Below are positions 1 through 6,942 of a DNA stretch of 14,940 bases, one piece after another; the stretch's first letter is position 1, and the number at the start of each line of letters is the position of its first letter. The position numbers were made by a program, and so were the translations under genes. Under the pieces are notes generated by a model. It saw only the letters and a list, made by a program, of their open reading frames with translations. It was not told where the DNA came from and made no database searches. The stretch is from JALYGJ01 sp036558545. Lineage in GTDB: Bacteria; Chloroflexota; Limnocylindria; Limnocylindrales; CSP1-4. The DNA is taken from NCBI GenBank assembly GCA_036558545.1, contig DATBFJ010000046.1, positions 1-14,940 on the forward strand, in the 5' to 3' direction.

Positions 1-15
1 CTCTTGCATCAGGCC

Positions 16-312
16 TCACTTCCACTCTGAGTCACGCGCCGCTCGGAAGCTTCCCGGGCCTCGACGAATGTTGGCTGCTTGACGAGCGCGGACGGCCCGC
101 CAACCAAGCAACAGCCAGCACGCGATGGCGCCGGCGGAGAGCACGGCGGACAGCAGATTGCCGACAAGAATCGACGCCGCCGTGGCACATCCGAATGCCG
201 TGAGGTTGGCCGCTACGTCGTACGCGGGAGCAATGAAGCGGCGGTTCAGGACGTGCGCGACAGCGATGAACAGCCCACACGCAAAAGTCACGGTCAGGAG
301 AATGCTCAGCAC
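16..312 (-). CDS. Small membrane protein of unknown function
   Basis: A 98-residue protein I do not recognise. Hydrophobic stretches at about residues 2-22, 35-57 and 59-74 predict three membrane passes. A basic tail follows (RAVRARQ and onward), which would place the C-terminus in the cytoplasm. It starts with GTG, 9 bases after the stop of the MerR-type gene on the same strand, so it is probably the last gene of that transcript and a candidate target of the regulator. No enzymatic motif is visible. It could be a transporter accessory or a stress-linked membrane protein. The coding call rests on context, codon bias and a clean hydrophobic pattern, not on a named family. Confidence 0.55.
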   Translation of the reverse strand: MLSILLTVTFACGLFIAVAHVLNRRFIAPAYDVAANLTAFGCATAASILVGNLLSAVLSAGAIACWLLLGWRAVRARQAANIRRGPGSFRAARDSEWK

Positions 313-321
313 GGCAAGATC

Positions 322-711
322 TCAGGGACCGCGCGGAGACGGCGCGAGGGGCCGTGGTTCGTCGGAGCGACGAGCCAGTTCGACGGCCCGTGCCAATGCA
401 AGAAGCTCGAACCAGGCCAGTGCGTCGCGTGACTCACGCGCCTGTGCCACACGGGCGGTTGCGAGCTGCCTGATAGCACGCAGCGTGGCACTCGGCTGGC
501 CGGCGTCCATTGCGAGCGAGGCGGCCCGTCCCAAGTGGAGCTCCGGCGGAGAAAAGTGGCGGTGTCCACGGTCGTCCGGGCCGCGCTCGGCGTAGATGAC
601 GCCCTGCTGTTCGAGGTAACGGACCATACGCGGCGATAGCCCCATCGCCTCGCCTGCAGGGCCAATGCGCGGCTGTTCGTCAGGATTAGTTGGTAAAGAC
701 GCCCGCGGCAT
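322..711 (-). CDS. MerR-family transcriptional regulator (short form)
   Basis: A 129-residue protein with a MerR-type winged helix in its first 75 residues. Helix-turn-helix residues run GEAMGLSPRMVRYLEQQGV, followed by a wing that contains RGHRHFSPPEL, the usual R-x-Y/H-x-F-x-xxEL pattern of MerR proteins. The C-terminal half is a single amphipathic region rich in Ala, Arg and Leu. It has no Cys cluster, so a metal-sensing role is not supported. The ATG follows a 24-bp dyad that overlaps a promoter-like sequence, which suggests autoregulation. Upstream lies the P-loop kinase gene and downstream a small membrane protein, all on the minus strand. The effector is unknown. Family assignment is secure; function is not. 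Confidence 0.82.
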   Translation of the reverse strand: MPRASLPTNPDEQPRIGPAGEAMGLSPRMVRYLEQQGVIYAERGPDDRGHRHFSPPELHLGRAASLAMDAGQPSATLRAIRQLATARVAQARESRDALAWFELLALARAVELARRSDEPRPLAPSPRGP

Positions 712-717
712 TCCGGG

Positions 718-750
718 AATCTAACACATAGTTGTCAGATTAGGCTCCAA
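718..750 (-). promoter_or_regulatory. Probable MerR-type promoter with 24-bp dyad operator
   Basis: On the minus strand TTGGAG (750-745) and TTAGAT (724-719) are separated by 20 bases, the over-long spacing typical of MerR-controlled promoters. An imperfect inverted repeat covers 718-741: outer arms AATCT/AGATT, inner arms ACA/TGT, with 9 of 12 positions paired. The site ends 6 bases before the ATG of the MerR gene at 711 and overlaps the stop codon of the kinase gene. The dyad is not centred in the spacer but shifted towards the -10 element, so repression is as plausible as classical activation by DNA twisting. Confidence 0.5.
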
Positions 751-1564
751 TACGCGACTGCCGGCCGTCGTGCCCGACCTCGATTACTCGATTGGACGAC
801 GCGTCCCCAACCGTTGCGTCTACGAACGCCTCGCAATTCGTGGCACCGCATTCGCACAAGAAGGCTCTGACAACGGCCTCCGGGTCGCCGGCTGCCCACG
901 GTCGGGCGTAGTAGCCGCGAACCTGGTTGACGATGTCGAGGTTCGCCTCACGAACCAGGTGACGGCACTTGGTGACGGTCGTGGCGAGTGGCCCGCGCGC
1001 GAGCTGCCCGGCGAACGAATTTTCGAGCGCGGCCACGGTGTGGGCAATCGAACCGACCTGGATGACCGGCGCGCGCGCCTCCGCGACCTCTACGGTGATC
1101 ACATCAAGCATCAACTCGTAGAGACGAAACGCCGTGCCGTCGCGATCGACGAGCCGCTGACGCTGATCTCGAGCATCTGACAATAGCCAAACGGCAGCAG
1201 CTCCTGGTGGGACATCCTCCGGCCTGATCACCGTCCCCTCGGCCACGATGAGCGGTGACCGCGGCAGCGAGCGCAAATCGCCCAGGACCATCGCGCCGCG
1301 TTCTCGGTGGAGTGACATGGCGACGAGTTCGTCGTCTGCAGCGCTGACCCGCTGCCCGGGCGACAGAGATTCCCAATGGACTGCCGCCTCGACCCCGTTG
1401 GCGATCGCCCGATCACGGTGGACCCACGTTCGCGTATCGGCGGAATAGAGACGCAGGCCATGGCGGCGCGCCAGGATGCTGGCGACCGTCGTCTTGCCGA
1501 CTCCTGGTGGTCCACCGACAAACAGGACGTGGTCAAGGCGAGAGGGGGAGGAGAAATCGGTCAC
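740..1564 (-). CDS. P-loop NTPase / kinase-like protein with C-terminal Cys motif
   Basis: A 274-residue soluble protein. Residues 17-25 (GGPPGVGKT) form a Walker A loop near the N-terminus, as in nucleoside, gluconate or chloramphenicol-phosphotransferase-like small kinases. The middle contains IVAEGT (about residues 105-110), placed where such kinases carry a strand ending in an acidic residue, and Arg-rich segments (DARDQRQRLVDRDG) that could be a lid. The last 60 residues form a separate segment containing CECGATNC (C-x-C-x5-C), unusual for a kinase. The start is GTG with no convincing Shine-Dalgarno sequence. The gene heads the minus-strand group with the MerR gene and diverges from the VOC gene. 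The substrate cannot be inferred. Confidence 0.75.
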   Translation of the reverse strand: MTDFSSPSRLDHVLFVGGPPGVGKTTVASILARRHGLRLYSADTRTWVHRDRAIANGVEAAVHWESLSPGQRVSAADDELVAMSLHRERGAMVLGDLRSLPRSPLIVAEGTVIRPEDVPPGAAAVWLLSDARDQRQRLVDRDGTAFRLYELMLDVITVEVAEARAPVIQVGSIAHTVAALENSFAGQLARGPLATTVTKCRHLVREANLDIVNQVRGYYARPWAAGDPEAVVRAFLCECGATNCEAFVDATVGDASSNRVIEVGHDGRQSRIGA

Positions 1565-1632
1565 TTGCGCGTTACTTTGGCTTCGCCGTAATCAGCACGA
1601 CAAGGCGCACCAGTCACGCGAAGGGAGAAGAG

Positions 1633-2031
1633 ATGGCACATGCCGCGGGCGAGGTCAGGCTGGGCCCCATAGGCCAGGTTTCGATGCTCACAAGGAGCGC
1701 TTCGAACGCAGAGGGGTGGTATCGCGACATCCTGCGTCTGCCGCACATCTTCACCTTCGGCGACCTCGTGTTCTTCGACTGCGGTGGCACCCGGCTGTAT
1801 ATCCGCGAAGTTCCAGACACGGAGTGGCGGCCGAGCTCAATCCTCTACTTCCTGGTGCCGGACATTGGCCAGGCGCATGTCGAGCTCACTTCGCGGGGCG
1901 TCAAATTCTCGGGGCCGCCGCACATGATCTTTCGCGATCCGGAGACGGGCACTGAAGAGTGGATGGCGTTCTTCGAGGATCCTGACGGCAATGTTCTAGC
2001 TGTGATGTCCCGCGTGGCGGCGGCAGCCTAG
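1633..2031 (+). CDS. VOC-superfamily (glyoxalase/bleomycin resistance-like) protein
   Basis: A 132-residue single VOC module (two beta-alpha-beta-beta-beta units). GQVSMLTRS (14-22) is the first strand. YRDILRLP (30-37) is the typical helix-turn. FEDPDGNVLAVMSR (114-127) is the closing strand with the family's DPDGN turn. At the usual metal positions the first is Gln15 rather than His, and the terminal Glu is replaced by Ala in NVLAVMS, so a classical glyoxalase I metal site is not evident. I chose the ATG at 1633 because AAGGGAGAAG lies just upstream and the VOC fold begins there; a longer in-frame extension has no family support. The gene is monocistronic and its TAG overlaps the stop of the opposing adaptor gene. 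Substrate unknown. Confidence 0.82.
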   Translation: MAHAAGEVRLGPIGQVSMLTRSASNAEGWYRDILRLPHIFTFGDLVFFDCGGTRLYIREVPDTEWRPSSILYFLVPDIGQAHVELTSRGVKFSGPPHMIFRDPETGTEEWMAFFEDPDGNVLAVMSRVAAAA

Positions 2032-2942
2032 GACGTCGGAACGATGCTGACCGTCGCGGACATGTTCCAGCGCAGCTGAGGCAGATACGTGTCGGGCTGG
2101 ATAGTGACCGCGAAGTTGATTTCGCCGTTGTTGTCCGTGCCTCGTGGTTCGATGCTATCGACCACGCCCGTCTCCTCGACGCCGGGAAGTGCCGTGAAGG
2201 TGATCGTGGCCCTGTCACCCACTGCAACTCTGACGACATCGAGCTCCGAAACGTCCGTCGTCTCGACCAGCCAGGTGGTGAAGTCACCGACCGAGGCGAT
2301 CGTTTGTCCTGCGTTGACCTGCTCGCCAGTGGTCACGTCGATGCTGGCGACCGTGCCGGCGATGGGCGAGCGCAGCTCTGTCTGGCGCAGTGCAGCCTGT
2401 GCCGCGGACGACTGCTGATGGGCCAGCTCGAGGTTTGCGTTGGCAAGTCTCAAGGCCGCCTGGGCGGCATTGACCTGATCGGTCGTCGCGTCGGCCGGTA
2501 ATTGCTCGACGGCCAGCGTCGCATTGTCGACGGCCGCCTGGGCCTGATCGACGGCCGCGGATGCAACCTGGATATCGGACAGGTACTTGGTCTGATCGAG
2601 CTTGAGCAGCAGGGCTCCGCCGATCACCTGGTCGTTGGGATGTACGTACACGGTGCTCACGACGCCACTGATGGACATTGCCAGGTCGGCGCTGCGAATT
2701 GGCACGACCACGGCGTTGGCGTGAATGTTCGTGTCAATGGGGGTCGCGATAGGAGAGGGCGTCGAAGGTGTCTGGCTGGCAATCGGTGGCCTCGATGCAC
2801 TGGATGGGCTGCTTGGAGGTCCTTGGCTCAGTGCCGGCGACGGAGTGGGGCCTCCCAGCAGACCGGAGTAGACCGCGAGCCAGCCACCGATCAGCACCAC
2901 GGTCGCTACGACCGCGGCGACGGATACAGCGCGCCTCACCAC
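2028..2942 (-). CDS. HlyD/RND-type membrane fusion (periplasmic adaptor) protein
   Basis: A 304-residue exported protein anchored by one N-terminal membrane helix (about 5-28). A Ser/Pro/Thr-rich linker follows (about 32-70). Next comes a biotinyl-lipoyl half-motif, then a coiled-coil hairpin of Ala/Gln-rich heptads (about 124-190). The second lipoyl half (LRSPIAGTVASIDVTTGEQV) and a beta-barrel domain (GDRATITFTALPG) complete it. This is the order of HlyD/MacA-like adaptors, which link an inner-membrane exporter to the envelope. No ABC or RND transporter gene is adjacent, so the partner is elsewhere or absent. The start is GTG (2942, or 2939 in frame), poorly served by a ribosome site; a better site serves an overlapping small ORF. 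The gene converges on the VOC gene and the two share the CTAG at 2028-2031. Confidence 0.83.
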   Translation of the reverse strand: MVRRAVSVAAVVATVVLIGGWLAVYSGLLGGPTPSPALSQGPPSSPSSASRPPIASQTPSTPSPIATPIDTNIHANAVVVPIRSADLAMSISGVVSTVYVHPNDQVIGGALLLKLDQTKYLSDIQVASAAVDQAQAAVDNATLAVEQLPADATTDQVNAAQAALRLANANLELAHQQSSAAQAALRQTELRSPIAGTVASIDVTTGEQVNAGQTIASVGDFTTWLVETTDVSELDVVRVAVGDRATITFTALPGVEETGVVDSIEPRGTDNNGEINFAVTIQPDTYLPQLRWNMSATVSIVPTS

Positions 2943-2965
2943 CCCGATTCGTCCGTTCCGCTCAT
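2936..2965 (-). other. Nine-codon upstream ORF overlapping the adaptor start
   Basis: On the minus strand AGGAGGG (2974-2968) precedes ATG (2965) by two bases. It opens a reading frame of nine codons (MSGTDESGW) that ends in TGA at 2938-2936. This frame is offset from the adaptor gene, and its stop overlaps the second in-frame GTG of that gene (GTGA). It is either a translational-coupling leader peptide or the true N-terminus separated from the rest by a one-base change. The joined peptide would read as a normal cytoplasmic N-terminus before the membrane helix. Confidence 0.4.
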
Positions 2966-3032
2966 TTCCCTCCTGCGCGCGACTGACGTACAGCCGCGGC
3001 TAGCAGTTCCGTCGTCGGAGCGACGCCGGTCC

Positions 3033-3038
3033 TAGACT
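3033..3038 (+). promoter_or_regulatory. Possible -10 element for the osmC-like gene
   Basis: TAGACT lies 29 bases upstream of the osmC-like ATG, in the 125-bp divergent gap shared with the HlyD-type gene. No convincing -35 hexamer is found at 16-18 bp. A small inverted repeat (GTCG at 3011, CGAC at 3021) sits just upstream. GGGAGG at about 3057-3062 is the ribosome site. Confidence 0.3.
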
Positions 3039-3067
3039 AACTTGGCAGAAACCACAGGGAGGACCAA

Positions 3068-3511
3068 ATGGCGGTTACGCGCTCAGCAAGTGCAACGTGG
3101 CGAGGCAATCTTTTCGACGGCAATGGCTCGGTAAGCTCGGTCACAAGCGAGCAACTGCGAGACTTGCCCATCAGCTGGAACGCGCGAACCACCGATCCGG
3201 AAGGCCTGACCGGTCCCGAGGAGCTTCTCGCGGCGGCACATGCCAGCTGTTTCTCGATGGCCCTGTCCAACACGCTGGCGAAGGCCGGCTTCACCGCCGA
3301 GCAGCTCGAGGTCACGGCCACCGTCAGCGCCGACAAGCGCGATGCGGGTTGGACCGTGCTGAGCAGTCATCTCAGCGTTCACGGCCGCGTTCCCGGCGCG
3401 GACGAGGCGGCCTTCCAGTCCGCGGCTGAGACGGCGAAGGACGGCTGCCCGATCTCGCGCGCACTGAAGGGCAACGTCGAGCTCAGCGTGGACGCGACAC
3501 TCGACTCCTGA
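3068..3511 (+). CDS. OsmC/Ohr-family peroxiredoxin
   Basis: A 147-residue protein matching the OsmC subgroup. The peroxidatic Cys61 sits in AAAHASCFSMALS and the resolving Cys127 in AKDGCPISRAL. The conserved Glu pair of GPEELLAAAHA (residues 51-52) is present. These enzymes reduce organic hydroperoxides in the cytoplasm through a Cys-Cys pair at the dimer interface, usually recharged by dihydrolipoyl-type proteins. Length is normal for the family (about 140 residues). The ATG at 3068 has a good GGGAGG Shine-Dalgarno sequence. It diverges from the HlyD-type gene and is followed at 23 bases by the DUF4332 gene, which seems to have its own promoter. Subgroup OsmC rather than Ohr is inferred from the HASCF context. 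Confidence 0.92.
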   Translation: MAVTRSASATWRGNLFDGNGSVSSVTSEQLRDLPISWNARTTDPEGLTGPEELLAAAHASCFSMALSNTLAKAGFTAEQLEVTATVSADKRDAGWTVLSSHLSVHGRVPGADEAAFQSAAETAKDGCPISRALKGNVELSVDATLDS

Positions 3512-3519
3512 GTGACGGC

Positions 3520-3525
3520 GATAAT
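3520..3525 (+). promoter_or_regulatory. Leaderless-type -10 element for the DUF4332 gene
   Basis: GATAAT (5 of 6 matches to TATAAT) ends 9 bases before the ATG at 3535. A transcript starting 7-10 bases downstream of it would begin at or next to the start codon. There is no Shine-Dalgarno sequence in the gap, consistent with leaderless translation. No clear -35 element is present at the normal distance. Confidence 0.45.
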
Positions 3526-3534
3526 CTGCCGACG

Positions 3535-3924
3535 ATGCCGCCGCTAGCGAACCTTCAACGCGTTCCGATCTATCACCTCGAGGCGCTTGAGCGCCAGGGG
3601 ATCTTCACCACGGGCCTGTTGCTCGAGGTGTCGGAGACACGAACGCGGCGCCAGTACCTCGCAGATCAGATCGGCGCGACGACGAACGACGTCAACGACT
3701 GGCGCGATGAGGCGCTCCTGCTCAACCTGGCCAACTTCGGGCCGGATGAGCAGGCGCTTTTTACGCAGGCGGGCATCGTCGGTCTGAATGACCTTCTGTC
3801 GCTGGATATGCCCGATTACAGGCTCCGACTCGAGCGCTCTGCCCACGCACTGGGTATGGAAATGCCGTCGGAGCTCACGATCGGAGGCTGGATGGAGCAG
3901 GCGCACACGCTGCGGGAGGAGTGA
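3535..3924 (+). CDS. DUF4332-domain protein (helix-hairpin-helix-like)
   Basis: A 129-residue soluble protein that fits the DUF4332 pattern along its whole length. The first unit is LEALERQGIFTTGLLLE (about 15-31), then a TRRQYLADQIG segment, a W-x-x-x-A-L-L-x-L turn (about 56-64) and a second unit, AGIVGLNDLLSLD (about 78-90). It ends in IGGWMEQAHTL, matching the family's closing W-I-x-x-A segment. The paired units resemble the helix-hairpin-helix folds of DNA-binding proteins, but no biochemical role is established for the family. The start is fixed by a leaderless-type -10 element. The stop overlaps the GTG of the DUF1461 gene, so the two are likely co-translated. Confidence 0.8.
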   Translation: MPPLANLQRVPIYHLEALERQGIFTTGLLLEVSETRTRRQYLADQIGATTNDVNDWRDEALLLNLANFGPDEQALFTQAGIVGLNDLLSLDMPDYRLRLERSAHALGMEMPSELTIGGWMEQAHTLREE

Positions 3925-4609
3925 GGATTCTCCTGTCGCTGGCGACAGCGATCATCATCCTGGCAGTCGCGCTGGTCGTGCTGCTTACTCCCGTCTGGAC
4001 CCACTTCGCCCATTCGCTCTCGTATTACGCCGGCGACACCATGTGCACATTTCCCAGCGACAGGGCTCTTTGTTACGGGCTTAGTGGTGCCGATGTGGTC
4101 GCGGTCTCAGATCAGACCGTTCACTCGCTGATCTTCTCTGGAGACTTCTCGTTTATCGGTCCGGAAAACGTCTCGCACGGCCAACCTTTCTACACCGAGG
4201 CGGAGCAATCGCACATGCGCGATGTCCGCGTTGTCCTGTTTGGCTTCATGGGTCTGGCGATCATCAGCGCTGCGTTCGTTGTCGCATCGTTGATCCGCGC
4301 GCCACGTGATGCCGCGCATTGGGCAGCGATTGGCCGCGGCGGGATCTGGCTGATCGTGACCATGGCCGTGCTCGGCGTTTTCGCATTGGTCGCGTTCGAC
4401 ACAGTTTTCACGCTCTTCCACGAGATCTTCTTTCCAGGCGGGAACTGGTCATTTGCGGTCGACAGCCATCTGATCTTGACCTACAACGAAGTCTTCTGGG
4501 AGTTGTGTTCGGCAGGTCTATTTGGTCTGTCAGTTCTTGGCGCCACAATCGTCTGGGTGCTTGCACACGCGCGAGTCGAAATGCTTGGAACTGCTGAAGG
4601 CGGTCGGGC

Positions 4610-4613
<4 letters not shown>
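3921..4613 (+). CDS. DUF1461 (TIGR01906) membrane protein, Lit-like lipoprotein transacylase candidate
   Basis: A 230-residue polytopic membrane protein with about four membrane helices (near 3-25, 103-124, 141-163 and 196-216). A long extracytoplasmic loop lies between the first two. Diagnostic motifs of DUF1461 are present: EQSHMRDVR (96-103) and FHEIFFPGGNWSF (166-178), followed by HLILTYNEVFW (183-193). From family knowledge, the Firmicute member Lit moves an acyl chain from the lipid moiety to the N-terminal Cys of lipoproteins, making the lyso-form. Its essential histidine pair corresponds in position to His98 and His167 here. The start is GTG overlapping the DUF4332 stop; the purine run directly before it (GGGAGGA) is unusually close. 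It overlaps moeA by four bases. The transacylase activity is inferred; the DUF1461 assignment is firm. Confidence 0.8.
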
Positions 4614-5850
<1,237 letters not shown>

Positions 5851-5854
<4 letters not shown>

Positions 5855-6444
5855 CCGACCCGACCCGGCGCAACGAGAACGAGCGCCGCGAGCGGCGCCG
5901 CCTGACGCACGTCAGTCGCGGTGGCCGGCCGCGGATGGTCGACGTTTCTGCCAAACCGTCCACCGCGCGTCGCGCGACGGCAGAAGCATTCGTCACGCTT
6001 GAGCAGGAGACGATCAGCGCGATCGTCGACGGCCAGATGAGCAAGGGTGACGTGCTGACCGTTGCCGAGATGGCCGGCGTCATGGCCGCGAAGAAAACGA
6101 GTGACCTCATCCCGCTGTGCCACCCCATCCCGATAACGGATCTGGTGGTGGAGATCACCCCGGAGCGCAACGCGGGCGGCGTCCGCATCAGGGCTACTGC
6201 CGCAACTGTCGCCGGCACGGGCGTCGAGATGGAGGCAATGACCGCGGCCTCTGTCGCGGCGCTGACCGTCTATGACATGGTCAAGGGTGTCGATCGAAGT
6301 GCCGCGATCCGCGACGTCCAGCTGCTCGAGAAGTCGGGTGGCAGATCCGGGGAGTGGCGCCGTGCTGACGGTAATACGCGCGCCAAGGGCACGACCCACA
6401 AACCTGCGCCGGGAACTCGCGGCCCAAAACGCGGCCAGCGTTAG
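5851..6444 (+). CDS. moaC: Cyclic pyranopterin monophosphate synthase MoaC
   Basis: MoaC forms cyclic pyranopterin monophosphate from the 3',8-cyclo-GTP made by MoaA. Family signatures are all present: LTHVSRGGRPRMVDVSAK (18-35), AAKKTSDLIPLCHPIPI (79-95), GVEMEAMTAAS (124-134) and YDMVKGVDR (141-149). The catalytic Asp142 and Lys145 match E. coli Asp128 and Lys131. At 197 residues it is about 35 longer than typical. The extra lies in an Arg-rich start (RRNENERRERRR) and a basic, low-complexity tail (about 170-197). No moaA, moaD or moaE is nearby. ATG overlaps the moeA stop; mogA follows within 6 bases. Confidence 0.94.
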
Positions 6445-6450
6445 GTGGCA

Positions 6451-6942
6451 ATGCGCGCGTTGGTGCTGACGGTGAGCGATGGCGTTCACGCCGGCACGCG
6501 CGAGGACGCCAGCGGCGATGCCCTTGAGAAGCGTCTGAAGCAGCTCGGCTTCGATGTCGAACGACAGGTCGTGCCGGACGACATGGAGGACATCGCGACG
6601 ACGATCACCGAGGCGTCGCGCACCTGCCGACTGATCGTGTCCACCGGCGGGACCGGTCTCGGGCCCAGAGACCGAACTCCGCAGACGCTCCACGCTTTGC
6701 TCGACTACGAGATTGCTGGCTTCGGCGAGCAGATGCGCGCGTTTGGCCGGACGAAGACACCCATGGCCGATCTCTCGCGCTCGCTTGCGGGCGTGCTGGG
6801 CAACACACTCGTGATCGCGGTGCCGGGCTCGAAGTCGGGTGCAACAGAGTCTTTGCAGGCGGTGGAACCGCTGCTCGAGCACGCACTCGAGACACTCGGC
6901 GGTCACACCCAGCACGATCCCGGGGCAGCGGACGCGCCGTGA
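6451..6942 (+). CDS. MogA/MoaB-type molybdopterin adenylyltransferase
   Basis: A 163-residue MoCF-fold protein that adenylylates molybdopterin before MoeA acts. Signatures are LTVSDGVHAGTREDASG (6-22), with the family's TVSD and ED-SG elements, and STGGTGLGPRDRTP (64-77), the molybdopterin-binding loop. The C-terminal segment has AVPGSKSGATES. MogA and MoaB are not separable by eye. I chose ATG 6451, which places MRALVLTVSD at the usual N-terminus. GTG 6445, directly after the moaC stop, is in frame and would add two residues. The stop TGA overlaps the ATG of the FeS oxidoreductase gene. Confidence 0.92.
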   Translation: MRALVLTVSDGVHAGTREDASGDALEKRLKQLGFDVERQVVPDDMEDIATTITEASRTCRLIVSTGGTGLGPRDRTPQTLHALLDYEIAGFGEQMRAFGRTKTPMADLSRSLAGVLGNTLVIAVPGSKSGATESLQAVEPLLEHALETLGGHTQHDPGAADAP

